From assembly GCA_963797835.1 (NCBI GenBank), contig CAWCRN010000024.1, positions 248,001-312,000 on the forward strand: a DNA stretch of 64,000 nucleotides. Direction: 5' to 3'. Of the stretch, positions 7,655 to 17,966 are shown piece after piece (position 1 is the stretch's first letter; each line of letters starts with the position of its first letter). The notes under the pieces were generated by a model, which was given only the letters and a program-made list of their open reading frames with translations, was not told where the DNA came from and searched no databases. Made by a program: the position numbers and the translations under genes. The DNA comes from JBDTSW01 sp963797835. GTDB taxonomy: Bacteria > Actinomycetota > Thermoleophilia > Solirubrobacterales > 70-9.

Positions 7655-8251
7655 TTGGACCTCGGCGCGACGCTGCTCTCGACCGGCTGGGCATCGGGCG
7701 TCAACGCCTACGGGACCCTGGCGCTACTCGGGATCCTCGGGCGCGCCGGGGTGGGGGAGGTTCCGGATGCGCTCCAGAGCGACCCGGTCATCGTCCTCTC
7801 GGCCGTCATGTTCGCGATCGAGTTCGTCACCGACAAGGTGCCGCTCCTCGACTCGGCCTGGGACACCGTGCACACGATCGTCAGGCCGGTGATCGGGGGC
7901 TGGATCGGGTCGGCGTTCGGCACCGAGGCCGACCTCAGCGGGTTCGACGAGGTCGCGGCCACGGGCGGCACCGGCGCCGTGGCGCTCGCGAGCCACTCGG
8001 TGAAGGCCGGCCTGCGCCTGGGGATCAACATGTCGCCGGAGCCGGCGTCGAACATCATCGTCAGCCTCGCGGAGGACGCGACGGTGGCGCTGGTGGTCGT
8101 CTTCGCGCTCGAGGCGCCGGTGCTTGCGGCGGCCCTCACCGTCGTGCTGTTGATCACGGGTGGCGCGCTCGTCTGGCTCTTCGCGGCCCGGATCCAGAAG
8201 GGCGTCGCGCGCTTTCGCGAGTGGCGGGCCTCGCGAGCCGGCCCCGGCTGA
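7655..8251 (+). CDS. DUF4126 family membrane protein
   Basis: 198 residues starting at TTG 7655 (LDLGATLLSTGWASGVNAYG). This N-terminal glycine-rich helix, the internal EFVTDKVPLLDSAWDT block and a C-terminal TM pair match DUF4126 proteins. There are about four to five hydrophobic segments, including ATVALVVVFALEAPVLAAAL near 150. The role is unknown in the family. It follows the thiolase by 47 bp and may be co-transcribed, but no functional link is evident. Confidence 0.8.
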   Translation: MDLGATLLSTGWASGVNAYGTLALLGILGRAGVGEVPDALQSDPVIVLSAVMFAIEFVTDKVPLLDSAWDTVHTIVRPVIGGWIGSAFGTEADLSGFDEVAATGGTGAVALASHSVKAGLRLGINMSPEPASNIIVSLAEDATVALVVVFALEAPVLAAALTVVLLITGGALVWLFAARIQKGVARFREWRASRAGPG

Positions 8252-8257
8252 CGCCGG

Positions 8258-8551
8258 TCAGGGGGCGCCGAAGTCGGGCGGGCCGCCGACCGCGATCGCC
8301 TCGATCGGGCCGGCGACGTCGTCCGGAAGCCCGGCGGGCGGCAGCTCGACCGGCCGCGCCTCGGCGAGGTCCGACGCGGCCGGCGGGCCGAGCGTCTCCT
8401 CGAAGCGCTCGCGGGGACCGCTGATCGCGAAGCTCGTCCCCACGAACGGCCCGGTCTCGAACCCGGCCGACGCAAAGAACTCGGCGACGGCGGGCGCCGC
8501 CTCAGCGTCGCTCAGGATGACCTGCGCCGAGAGGACCCCGTCGTCCGCCAT
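8258..8551 (-). CDS. Small prodomain-like protein paired with a subtilase
   Basis: 97 residues. Its ATG abuts the inferred stop of the subtilase (TAG then ATG, no gap), implying co-translation. The segment AEFFASAGFETGPFVGTSFA then ISGPRERFEETLG resembles the prodomain of the neighbouring protease (RRAGFDVLASNQLTINIAGS then ATTYQRAFG): AGF, a beta hairpin, and a helix ending near an (F/L)G. The C-terminal third is Pro-rich. I infer a stand-alone propeptide or protease inhibitor acting on the upstream enzyme; this is not proved by sequence alone. Confidence 0.6.
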   Translation of the reverse strand: MADDGVLSAQVILSDAEAAPAVAEFFASAGFETGPFVGTSFAISGPRERFEETLGPPAASDLAEARPVELPPAGLPDDVAGPIEAIAVGGPPDFGAP

Positions 8552-9990
8552 CTAGGGCCGCAGCGGCGTTTCGCCGAGCGCACCGCCGCCTCCGCGTCGA
8601 CGAGGCCGGCGCCGGTCGCGAGGTCGCGACCGGCCCTCGCCTGCTCGCGGTGGGCGTTCGTGCCCTCCGTGACGTCGCGCGCCGTCCGCTTGAGGATGTC
8701 CCTCGACGTCGGCGGGGCGAGAGCGCCGGGCAGGCCTCCTTGATCAGCGCGCAGACGCCCGGCGATCTGCGGCGCCGCCGCCGAGGTCCCCGAGAACGCT
8801 GCCCAGCCGTCGTCGCGCTTGGTCTCGTCTCGCTGCGGGTGGTTGCCGCCGTAGGACGTCGCGTCGATCTCGTCGCCGGGCTCGAGCGGCAGCATGATGT
8901 ACGCCGCCGCGGGCACCTGGCCGACGAGGCCGCAGACGTCCGGGACCTTGCGGCCGGAGTAGATCCTGCTCTCGAACCCGCTGGAGTAGTTCGAGGCGCG
9001 CAGCTTCCCGTTCTGGTCCATGTAGGTGCCGCCGGCCGAGATCACGTCGGGGTGCTGGCCGGGGAACCCGTAGTGCCCGTTGCCGGCGGAGAACACGACC
9101 ACGATCCCGTCGGCGACGGCCTGCGCGACGGAGGCGGCGAGCGCCTGGTTCGCCGCCGGGAGCGGGCCGTTTCGGATGTCGTAGCCCCAGGAGCAGCTGA
9201 TGATGTCGGGGGCCAGCCCGACGGCCGCGTTGAAGCCCCCGGTGAGGTTGACGTGGCCGTTCTTGACCATCCTGAACTCGATGTCGGGAGCGGCGGCGAA
9301 CGCGTTCGCCGACTCCCCGGTCCCGTGGCCGACCTCGTCGTGGTCGGCCTGGACGGCGCCGGGGCCGAGCAGCGCATCCGTGGCGCGGTAGCCCCGCCTC
9401 TCGAAGAACGGGTGCCGGAACCAGCCGGTGTCCGACATCACCACCTTGACGCCGCTGCCGGTGATCCCGTCGCGGTGGACGACGTCGGCGTTAAGCGCCA
9501 GCGAGACATCACCCGGCACCTCGAGGTGCCAGTAGTCGACCTTGGGCGGGAACGGCTTCGCCCTGGGCGCGGCGTAGTAGACGGCCGGCTCCTCGATCGC
9601 CACGCCCTCGACGACGTCGGCGAGGGCGCTCTCAGAGGTGTCGATCAGGCCCGGCACCGGCGTCTCCTCGACCTCGATGAAGGTCACCGGGCCGCGCTCG
9701 CGGCGCTCCTTGAGGACCTCGCGCTCTACGGCGCGCAGGCTGCGCCCGAAGGCGCGCTGGTAGGTCGTGGCCGAGCCGGCGATGTTGATCGTGAGCTGGT
9801 TCGACGCGAGCACGTCGAACCCGGCCCGGCGCAGCCGGTCCTTGGCGCGGGTGACAACCCGCGGGTCGGACCGGAACTCGGCGACGGACTTGGTCGTGAT
9901 CGCCTTCGAGCCGGAGAACATCGAGGTCCCGCCGACCGACGTCGGCGAGGCCTGGGCGAAGATCCTCCGCGGCAGCGTCGCAGCGGGCAT
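8552..9990 (-). CDS. Subtilisin-family serine protease (S8), frame-broken at C-terminus
   Basis: About 480 residues. A prodomain-like region (about 30-130) includes RAKDRLRRAGFDVL and YQRAFGRSL. The catalytic triad is visible: Asp in VVMSDTGW, His in EVGHGTGESAN and Ser in FSGTSAAAPQIAG, with oxyanion Asn in VFSAGNGHYG. Near 8757 a C after GGG shifts the frame (IAGVCALIKEACPAL lies in the alternative frame) and a compensating loss near 8719 restores it. A further missing base near 8572 would give the C-terminus ETPLRP and stop at 8552-8554. There is no obvious signal peptide, so it may be cytoplasmic or exported by another route. AAGGAG precedes the ATG. It is co-encoded with the 97-residue partner. 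Confidence 0.85.
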
Positions 9991-10088
9991 GAGGCTCCTT
10001 CCGTGGGCGTCTCCCCGTTCCGCCCCACACTACTCCCGGCGGGCCGGCCCTGCAGGCGAGCGTCAGGCGAAGGTTTGCAGCGGCCCGC

Positions 10089-11848
10089 TCAGTCCTCGAA
10101 CAGGGCGTAGCCGTATTCGCCGCGCTTGTAGGCGAGCTTGGCGATGGCCATCATCCGCTCGTCGTCGTTCGACTCGATCTGCCGGAACGACGCCTGCACC
10201 CGCCGGGCGGCCCGGCTGCAGAAGGTGTCGGCGATGAAGCGCTCCTGTCCGGAGGGCTCCACCCCCTGGTCCTCGAAGATCTGGGTGACGCGCGAGAGCA
10301 CCGCCACCTGGGCGAAGATGTCCGAGATCGCGGCGTAGATCCGCTTCTGCTGGAACTGGCGGTGCATCACGTCCTTGCGGTGCTCGCGCAGCAGCGACTC
10401 GCTGACGCCTCGCAGCTCCTGCACCTGCTCGGAGACCGACTCGGCATGCGTGCCCAGCTCCGGGTGCGCCTTGGTGATCCGCTCGGGGCGGACCTGGCGC
10501 TGGATTCGCCTGCCGACGTACTCGGCGAGGACGCCGATCGAGCCGATCGGGTCGCCCAGCCCGATCTCGCCCAGCTCCGAGAGCTTCTCCCCGACGGGCT
10601 TCATCCCCGACAGCGCGACGAACGCGCGCATGACGTCGTTCGCCCCCTCGAAGATCGGGAAGATGCGAATGTCGCGCAGCACCTTCTCGTAGGGCTCGTC
10701 CTTCATGTAGCCGGCGCCGCCCTTGAGCTGCATCGCCCGGTTCGCCGTGTACCAGAGGAACTCGGTCCCGGACACCTTGCAGATCGCGGACTCCAGCGAG
10801 TAGTCCTCCACCCCCGCGTCCACCAGGCCGCAGGTGAGATAGCACATCGACTCGAGCGCGAACAGGTTCGAGACCATCCAGCCGATCTTGTCCTGAACCA
10901 GCTCGAAGTCGGCCAGCGGCTGACCGAACTGCCGCCGCTCCTTGACGTGGTCGATCGAGAGGTCGAGCAGCTTCTTGGTCGCGCCCACCGACCCGGTGCC
11001 GAGGCCGATGCGCCCGTTGTTGAGGATCTGCATTCGCGATCCTGAAGCCATCGCCGGGCTCGCCCAGGACGTTCTCGGCGGGGACCTTGACGTCCTTGAA
11101 GTAGAGCCGACGCAGGTCGTTGCCCCGCAGGCCCATAGTGTCGAAGCGCTCGCCCACCTCGAACCCCTTCATCCCCTTCTCGAGGATGAGCGCGATGTGG
11201 CGATCCTTGCCGTCGACCTCGCAGCGGGCGAACGCGGTGAAGACCTCGCCCTTCGAGCCGTTCCCGATGTAGCGCTTCTCGCCGTTGAGCAGGTACGAGC
11301 CGTCCGGTTGCAGCACGGCGCGCGACTGGATGTTGTAGGCGTCGGAGCCGGCCTCGGGCTCGGTGAGCGCGAAGCCCGCCAGCTTGCGCCCCGAGGCCAG
11401 GTCGGGGAGCCAGCGCTCCTTCTGCTCGTCGCTGCCGAACAGGGCGATCCCCTTGAAGCCGATCGACTGGTGGACCCCGAGCACGATCGAGAGCGTGGCG
11501 TCGATCTGGGCCAACGTCTCGAAGACGCGGGCGTAGCCGGTCTGCGACAGCCCCTGCCCGCCGTAGCGCTCGTCGACGTACAGTCCGCAGAGGCCGGCGT
11601 CCCCCAGCTCGCGGATGACGCTTGTCGCCGATCCAGCGGTCCTCCTCGATCTTGCGGTGGTCCATGCGGGAGCCGATCTCGCGGGCGGCCGCGTTGAGCC
11701 GGCGAACCCGCTCCTGCTCCTCGGCGTCGGGCGCCGGCCACGGGAACACCATGTCCTCGTGGATCTCGCCCATGAACAGTGATTTCGCGAACGACGAGGC
11801 CGCGCGCTCGGGCTGCTCTTCGGCCTCGGGCTCGGTGGCGGCCTCCAC
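10089..11848 (-). CDS. Long-form acyl-CoA dehydrogenase (frame-broken)
   Basis: About 585 residues, the long form with a C-terminal extension like VLCAD/ACAD9. It oxidises acyl-CoA to enoyl-CoA with FAD. Features are AGFALTEPEAGSDAYNIQSR (FAD/substrate loop), YIGNGSKGEVFTAFA, RIGLGTGSVGATKKLLD, and the helix with RRQFGQPLADFELVQDKI. YMKDEPYEKVLRDIRIFPIF leads to the family's EGANDVMRAF. The frame is lost near 11620 (an extra base after AAG) and near 11034 (an extra A after GCG); each repair restores family sequence. The GTG at 11848 is chosen as start. The electron acceptor would be ETF, not in this window. Confidence 0.85.
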
Positions 11849-11888
11849 GGGCGCAGCGTACCCGAGCCCCGCTGCTTGAATCCGGGGA

Positions 11889-13100
11889 GTGAGCTCCCCG
11901 CGCGACCCACACGTGCGACGCACCCCCACGCCTGCCGTGTACCGCCGCCGGCGGCTTGCGGCCGTCCTCGCCCTGGGCGTGCTGCTGCTCGTCTTCCTGT
12001 TCGCGATCCGCTCCTGCGGCGAGGAGGGCTCACCGCCGCAGTTCACGGCCGCCGAGGTCCACCGGGCCGAGCTCGCGGAGAACCCGGTCGAGCTGACGCT
12101 CTCCTTCAGCGGGGACCTGCTCATCCACACGCCGCTCTTCGCCCGGGCGCTGGAGCTGGGCGGCGGGGAGCGCTACGACTTCGAGCCGATGCTGGCGGAG
12201 ATCGCGCCCTACGTCGCCGACGCGGACCTCGCGTTCTGCCACGTCGAGACGCCGATGACGCCGGATCCTCCGACCAGCTACCCGATCTTCAACACCCCGC
12301 CCTCGCTCGCCGAGGGGATCGCGGCCACGGGCTGGGACGCCTGCTCCACCGCCTCCAACCACGTCCTCGACCAGGGGGAGGAGGGGGTGGGGGAGACGAT
12401 CGAGGCGCTCGACCGCGCGGGCGTAAAGCACACCGGCACCGCGACGTCGGAGCGAGAGGCCAGCAAGCCGCTGATCCTGGAGTCGGGCGGCGCCCGGGTC
12501 GGGCTGCTCTCCTACACGACCGACACCAACGGCATCCCCGTCCCGGAGCCGCACCTGGTCAACCTGCTCGAGCCGGAGCAGATCATCGAGGACGCCAAGC
12601 GCGCTCGCAAGGCCGGCGCCGACGCGGTGGTGGTCAACATCCACTGGTCCTCGGAAGTCGTGCCCGAGTACGTGTCCGAGCCGAACGCCGCACAGGAGGA
12701 CTGATCGTGAAGCGGCTGGCGCGAGAGCCTGCGATCACCGCGATCGTCGGTCAGGGCCCGCACATCGCCCAGCCGATCCGTGAGGTCGCGCGGCAAGACG
12801 GTCGTCTTCAGCGAGGGCAACCTGATCTCCAACCAGGGCGCCGACTTCGGCCTGGCTGCCGAAAGCCAGGACGGCTACATCGCCCTGCTCGACCTGGTCG
12901 TCGACGGGGAGGGCGCCCGGGTGACCGGCGCGCGCTACGTCCCCACCTGGACCGACCACTCCGACTACCGGGTGCTCCCGGTGGGCGACGCCTACGCGGA
13001 CGGGGAGGCCGACGCCGCCTCGCTCGAGGCCTCCTACGAGCGCACCGTGGGCATCGTCGGCCGCGACCCGGCCCCGCCCGAGCCCTCCCGCCTGCGCTGA
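11889..13100 (+). CDS. CapA family poly-gamma-glutamate/metallophosphatase-like protein (frame-broken)
   Basis: About 400 residues from GTG 11889. The N-terminal TM anchor LAAVLALGVLLLVFLFAI is followed by the CapA domain: LSFSGDLLIHTPLFARAL, DLAFCHVETPMT, a TASNHVLDQG motif, and VNIHWSSEVVPEY. CapA members resemble calcineurin-type phosphoesterases and are linked to polyglutamate capsule. The frame is lost near 12700 (one missing C restores EDLIVKRLAREP) and near 12790 (an extra C after GCG; repair gives GKTVVFSEGNLISNQG). No capB or capC lies nearby, so the substrate is unknown. It is divergent from the acyl-CoA dehydrogenase. Confidence 0.8.
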
Positions 13101-13180
13101 GCGCTGGCCCGACGGGGATCGAGCGGGCCAAGGCGAAGCTGCTCGCGTAGGCGGGCTCCCGGGCTGACTACGATCGCAGG

Positions 13181-14142
13181 GTGGCCCTGCCCCTGAAGCC
13201 GCCCGTCAAGCCCCAGCTCGCGCTGTCGCGGAAGGCGCTGCCCGAGGGCGAGGAGTGGACGTACGAGCCGAAGTACGACGGGTTCCGCGCCGTGGTGTTC
13301 GTCGACGGGGACGACGTGTTCGTCCAGTCGCGAAACGGCAAGCCGCTCGCCCGCTACTTCCCCGAGCTCCGCTTCCCGGCCGGGCGGTACGTCGCCGACG
13401 GCGAGCTCGTGATCCTCGGGGAGGACGGGGCCGAGGTCTTCGATGCGCTCCAGAACCGGATCCACCCGGCCGAGTCGCGGATCAACATGCTCGCCGAGGA
13501 GACCCCGGCGATCTACCGCGCCTTCGACCTGCTGGCCACGGGCGGCGAGAAGCTGCTGAAGGCACCCTTCTCGGAGCGCCGCGAGCGCCTGGCCGAGCTG
13601 GTCGAGGGCGCCGACGACCCGGGCTCGGCCGAGCTGACGCCGATCGACCCCGACCCGGCCGGCGGCGCCGAGGGCTGGCTGGCCTCCGGCGAGGGCGTGA
13701 TCGCGAAGCAGCTCGAGGCCCCCTACCGGCCCGGCGAGCGCAAGGGGATGGTCAAGGTGAAGCGTCTTCGCACCGCCGACTGCCGTCGTCGTCGGCTGGC
13801 GGCCGGGCAAGGAGGAGGGCACGGTCGGCTCGCTGATACTCGGCCTCTACGACGGCGGCGAGCTCCGCGTCGTCGGCCACACGTCGGGCCTGAAGGCAAA
13901 GGAGAAGCGCGAGCTGGTCGAGTTCCTGGCCCCATACGAGACCGGCGAGCGAGGGTCGGCCGACCCCAGCCGCTGGGCTGCCGACCGCGAGCTGGAGTGG
14001 ATCAACGTGCGGCCGGAGCTGGTGGTGGAGGTCACCTTCGACCACGTCGCCGCCGGACGCATCCGCCACGGCTCGAAGATCGTGCGCTGGCGCGACGACA
14101 AGGACCCGGCGAGCTGCACCTTCGATCAGCTCGAGCAGTAAC
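13181..14142 (+). CDS. ligC: ATP-dependent DNA ligase, LigC-type (frame-broken)
   Basis: About 320 residues. The nucleotidyltransferase motif I is EPKYDGFRAV (Lys near residue 28), with further motifs YVADGELVIL (III), GVIAKQLEAPYRPGER (IV) and MVKVKRL (V). An OB-fold follows (LYDGGELRVVGHTSGL). This is the short ligase of actinobacteria, often implicated in non-homologous end joining or base-excision repair backup. The frame is lost near 13781 by one extra base after GCC-GAC; repair gives ADAVVVGWRPGKEEGTVGSL. GTG at 13181 is the start. No Ku or polymerase domain is adjacent. Confidence 0.88.
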
Positions 14143-14332
14143 GCCAACTAGCAGGGCGCTGGTCACCGCCGACGCTCGGCTGCCTGCCGGCGGTGGCTAC
14201 GAGGTTCTGCCCGCAGCCTGACCTCGCCGGTGCCGTCCGTGCGCAATTTCGCTGGCCAATCGGCTCGGCAAGGGGTATGTTGGGGTCAGCCGCCGAACCA
14301 CATAACCGGCAAGACCGAGGAGGGGGTGGACG

Positions 14333-14767
14333 ATGATGTTCCCCAGGCAAGGATGCAGGCGAACGAGGTGGGGAGTGTTCGTGCTCGTCGCGGCAGCGGC
14401 GCTCGCGATTGCGGTTGTCCCCGCACTCGCGGGCTTCAAGTCGGGGACCTACAGCGGCACGACGTCTCAGCTCGACAGCGGAGGTGACCCGTATCCACTG
14501 CTGCTCGAGGTCAACAGGAAGAAGACCAAGGTCAGGGGCTTTGTCGAAGGCGACCGCGGCGAGGCGCCGTGCGACGCGTTCTTCGAGTGGCAGGTCCAAG
14601 CCAAGGTCAAGCCCAGCGGCAAGTTCAACGACGTGGACGAGGTCTACGGCTACGTGAAGGGCAAGTTTGACGGCAAGAAGGTCTCCGGCACCGCGCGCTT
14701 CACGTTCGAGCCACTCGGCTGTGACTCGGGAGTTGTCACCTGGGAGGGCAGGAGGACGGAAACCTAG
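14333..14767 (+). CDS. Secreted hypothetical protein
   Basis: 144 residues. It has a basic N-terminus (QGCRRTRW), a hydrophobic signal segment VFVLVAAAALAIAVVPALAG and a predicted cleavage after ALA, so it is exported. The mature part is a small beta-rich domain with alternating Lys (NRKKTKVRGFVEGD) and two Cys. A GGAGGGGG stretch precedes the double ATG at 14333/14336. No known family is recognised; similar short secreted domains occur in soil actinobacteria. The 190 bp before it hold nothing I can interpret. Confidence 0.65.
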   Translation: MMFPRQGCRRTRWGVFVLVAAAALAIAVVPALAGFKSGTYSGTTSQLDSGGDPYPLLLEVNRKKTKVRGFVEGDRGEAPCDAFFEWQVQAKVKPSGKFNDVDEVYGYVKGKFDGKKVSGTARFTFEPLGCDSGVVTWEGRRTET

Positions 14768-14886
14768 GGCTAGCCCTTCTTCGTGCGGCTCGGCTGCACG
14801 CGCCTTCCCTCCCCGGCCGTCACCCTGAAGTGTCCTGGATAGCTGTTCCAGGGCAACAGCAGGACAGGACCCTTCCTCCGGGCGGG

Positions 14887-14934
14887 CTTTGCAGTGCAAA
14901 GTAGTCTGTGATACAGTGGCTTTGCGATGCAAAG
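14887..14934 (+). promoter_or_regulatory. Promoter flanked by two CTTTGC...GCAAAG operator palindromes
   Basis: CTTTGCA-G-TGCAAAG (14887-14901) and CTTTGC-GAT-GCAAAG (14920-14934) are perfect palindromes with centres 33 bp apart, three helical turns. A possible promoter lies across them: -35 TTGCAG (14889-14894), a 17-bp spacer, -10 TACAGT (14912-14917). The likely ligand is the winged-helix regulator encoded second in the operon, giving autoregulation. Confidence 0.75.
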
Positions 14935-14956
14935 TGACTCCCTGAAGGAGGAGGAC

Positions 14957-15508
14957 ATGAACGAGAGCGCGACCGCCACATCGATGCTCAGCGAGGTCGA
15001 GCGGGTGCGAGGCGAGGCCCGGGAGAGGCTCGACCCGGGCTGGGTCCCATACCTGGTCTTCGGCGCCCTGACGATGCTGAGCGCGCCCTTTACCCAGATC
15101 GGTGAGGGCGGTGCGGAGGGGATCTTCTGGCTCGTGGCCGGCCCGGTGGGCCTGGCCATCACCTGGCTCTTCTACCGCCGGCACGAGCTGCAGGTCGGCC
15201 TGGTGGACCGCCAGGAATACGTCCTCGCGGGGATCGTCGCGGCGATGGTGCTCGGAGCGATCCTCGTCGGCTGGGTTGCGCCTGAGGAGTTCTCGGAGGC
15301 AGGGTGGATGTTCCCGATCGGAGCCGGCCTGCTCGCGATCGGCGCCCTGGAGTCGAGCCCGGTGGACGCGGGGATAGGCGTGGCGCTGCTGGTGACGGCA
15401 GCCGCTCTCCAGGCCCTGGACCCGGCGCAGCCCGCCGCGTGGGCCGCAGTGCTCGGCGGCGCGATCCTGCTTGCCGGTGGCCTTGTGCTGCGCGCCCGGG
15501 GCCGATGA
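14957..15508 (+). CDS. Six-TM membrane protein co-encoded with a winged-helix regulator
   Basis: 183 residues from ATG 14957, chosen because AAGGAGGAGG sits just upstream. A frame-extending ATG at 14927 lies inside the second operator palindrome. About six hydrophobic helices follow a cytoplasmic N-terminus (SEVERVRGEARERLDPGW), for example YVLAGIVAAMVLGAILVGWV and AAVLGGAILLAGGLVL. There is no catalytic motif. The stop overlaps the regulator's ATG (ATGA). In actinobacteria such pairs are usually a sensor or transporter-like protein with its own repressor; the function is unknown. Confidence 0.7.
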   Translation: MNESATATSMLSEVERVRGEARERLDPGWVPYLVFGALTMLSAPFTQIGEGGAEGIFWLVAGPVGLAITWLFYRRHELQVGLVDRQEYVLAGIVAAMVLGAILVGWVAPEEFSEAGWMFPIGAGLLAIGALESSPVDAGIGVALLVTAAALQALDPAQPAAWAAVLGGAILLAGGLVLRARGR

Positions 15509-15814
15509 CGCACCCCTCCCTGAGGCTCGACGACACCGTCCATCAGCGGGTGCGGCTGGGGATCCTCGCCGTGCTCGAGGAGGCCAAGCGCGCCGACTTC
15601 TCCTACCTGCGCGACGCCCTCGACCTCTCCGACGGCAACCTCTCGCGTCACATCCAGGTGCTCGAGGAGGCGGGGCTGGTGGCGGTCGAGAAGGGGTTCG
15701 AGGGCCGGCGGCCCCGGACGTGGGTCTCGGCGACCGAAGGCCGGGCGCCGGGCGCTGGCCGAGGAGCTCAAGGCGCTCAACGAGTTGATCAGCCGCGTCA
15801 ACGGCTCCGGCTGA
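15505..15814 (+). CDS. Winged-helix transcriptional regulator (frame-broken)
   Basis: About 103 residues. The DNA-binding domain covers residues 10-80: ILAVLEEAKRADFSYLRDAL, DLSDGNLSRHIQVLEEAGLV (recognition helix) and the wing KGFEGRRPRTWVSAT. This matches the small MarR/ArsR-like 'winged helix DNA-binding' family. Near 15740 one extra base disrupts the end; the repaired C-terminus is GRRALAEELKALNELISRV, a dimerisation helix. It overlaps the membrane protein stop by 4 nt. It probably binds the paired palindromes at 14887-14934. Confidence 0.8.
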
Positions 15815-15836
15815 GGGGCGGTAGCGTGCAACCGCA

Positions 15837-16762
15837 GTGGCCGCCGGCGACGACCTCCAGACGCTGACCTACGAGCGCGACGGGCGGTTCGCCCGGATCA
15901 CGCTCGACCGGCCCGAGCGCGGCAACGGGATCACGCTCGAGATGCCGCGCGAGCTGGCCGCCTGCGTCGAGCGGGCGAACCTCGACCCCGAGGTCCACGT
16001 GATCGCGCTCGCGGGCAACGGCTCGGGGTTCTGCGGCGGCTACGACCTGGTGGCCTCGGCCGAGGGCATGGGCGTCGGAGAGTTCGGCGCCGAGGCGCCC
16101 GGAGGGTTCGCCCCTCGACCCAATGGTCATGGCCCGAAACCACGACCCGTCCGGGCACCTGGGACCCGGTCGTCGACTACCAGATGATGTCGCGCAACGT
16201 CCGCGGATTCATGAGCCTGTTCTTCTCCGAGAAGCCGGTGGTCTGCAAGGTCCACGGCTACTGCGTCGCGGGCGGGACCGACATGGCGCTCTGCTCGGAC
16301 CTCCTGGTCGTCGCCGAGGACGCCAAGATCGGCTATCCGCCGGCGCGCGTGTGGGGCGTGCCGACGACGGCGCTATGGGTGCACCGGCTGGGGCCGGCCC
16401 GGGCCAAGCGCCTGCTCCTCACGGGCGACTCGCTGACGGGCGCCCAGGCGCTCGAGTGGGGTCTCGCGACCGAGGCTGCCCCGGCCGCGGAGGTGGACCG
16501 CGTCTTCGAGGAGCTGCTCGAGCGGGTCGCCCGGGTGCCGGTGAACCAGCTGGTCATGCACAAGCTCCAGGCGAACCAGGCGCTGCTCTCCGCGGGCCTG
16601 CTCCAGACCCAGGCGCTCAGCACGCTGATGGACGGGATCGCCCGCCACACGCCGGAGGGCTTCGCGTTTCAGCAGCGCGCCGCCGAGGCCGGCTTCAAGC
16701 AGGCCGTCCGCGAGCGCGACGAGCCGTTCGGCGACTTCGGGCTGCCCGGGAAGGACGGCTGA
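15837..16762 (+). CDS. Enoyl-CoA hydratase/isomerase family protein (frame-broken)
   Basis: About 305 residues of the crotonase fold, adding water across enoyl-CoA or a related reaction. GTG 15837 starts DDLQTLTYERDGRFARITLD. The first oxyanion-hole segment is IALAGNGSGFCGGYDL, and the second is KVHGYCVAGGTDMALCSDLL. The frame is lost near 16107 (an extra T after GGG) and 16156 (an extra C after GGG); repair restores SPLDPMVMARNHDPSG then TWDPVVDYQMMSRNVRGF. The 22 residues between oxyanion blocks and VWGVPTTALWVHRLG are typical of crotonases. ATP-grasp follows after 6 bp. Confidence 0.85.
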
Positions 16763-16768
16763 GCCGGC

Positions 16769-17966
16769 ATGAGGGCCCTGGTCACCGGCTCGCGGATGCC
16801 GTTCGCGCTCGCCATCATCCGCAAGCTCGCTGAGGAGGGGCACGAGGTGCTCGCGTCCGATGCCTGGGAGGTCGCGCCGGGGAGCCACTCGCGTTACGTC
16901 ACCGAGCATTTCGTGACCGCCTCTCCCCGGGACGCGACCGAGGAGTTCGTCGCGGACGTCGAGCGCATCGCCACCGAGAACGGCGTCGACGTGATCCTGC
17001 CGGCGTTCGAGGAGGTCTTCTACCTCTCGACCCAGTGGGAGCGCCTGGCGCAGGTCGCGACCCCCTTCTTCTCTCCGTTCGCCACGCTCCTGCCGCTGCA
17101 CGACAAGGAGAGCTTCGAGCGATTCGCCACCGGGCTCGGCCTGCCCATGGCGCAGACCGTGATCGCCCACTCGGACGAGGAGCTGGCCGGGGCGCTGGAG
17201 CGCTTCCCGCAGTACTTCGCCCGGGCCGCGTTCTCACGGGGCGGGGTGTCGCTGCTCACCAACGCGGGGCCGCTCGCCGGCAAGACCCCGCTCGAGGCCT
17301 GCCACCCGACCGAGACCAACCCCTGGCTCGTCCAGGAGTTCATCGAGGGCGACACGTTCTGCACCTACAGCGCCGTACACGCAGGGCAGGGTCACCGCCC
17401 ACTGCGCCTACGCGATCCCGCGCCAGTGGCATCACTCGACCGGGATCCAGTTCCGTGCGATCGAGGGCGCCCCCACCCTCGAGATCGTCGAGGAGATCGC
17501 CGGCCGGACCTCCTACACCGGCCAGGTGTCGTTCGACTTCATCGACTCGCCCGACGGCCCCTACCTCGTCGAGTGCAACCCGCGCGCGACGGACGGCGCG
17601 CTGTTGATGAGCTCCCCGCAGATCGCGCGGGGCCTGCTGGAACCCGGCGCCGACTGCCAGACGGTCCCTGCGGGCGAGGAGATCCAACTCGACCTCGCGG
17701 TTTTCGGCGGCATGTTCGCCGACGGCCTGCGCGAGGCGCCGTCGACCTTCCACGACCTCCTCCACATCAGCGGCTCCGACCGCGGCTGGCACGACGCACT
17801 GCCCAACCTCTACTCGTTCCTCGCGCTGGTGCGATCGGAGCGCCTCAAGCACTCCGAGCACGCCGAGCTGTTCGTGGCGATGGCGGGCGACCTCAGCTGG
17901 GACGGGGATCCGATCGCGGGGATGTCGGAGGCCGACGCGGCCCTGCTCGAGTCCACATCCGGCTGA
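16769..17966 (+). CDS. ATP-grasp family ligase (frame-broken once)
   Basis: About 399 residues with an N-terminal pre-ATP-grasp fold (ALVTGSRMPFALAIIRKLAE) and an ATP-grasp core. Features are LVQEFIEGDTFCTYSAVHAG, SFDFIDSPDGPYLVECNPRA (metal-binding EcNPR motif), and a Lys-poor ATP loop near FARAAFSRGGVSLL. Carboxylate-amine or carboxylate-thiol ligation is expected, resembling carbamoyl-phosphate-synthase-like enzymes. At 17387 a C after GGG shifts the frame; without it RVTAHCAYAIPRQWHHSTG reads through. It probably sits in one transcript with the enoyl-CoA hydratase. Its 3' end overlaps the convergent VanZ gene by 74 bp. The substrate is unknown. Confidence 0.8.
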
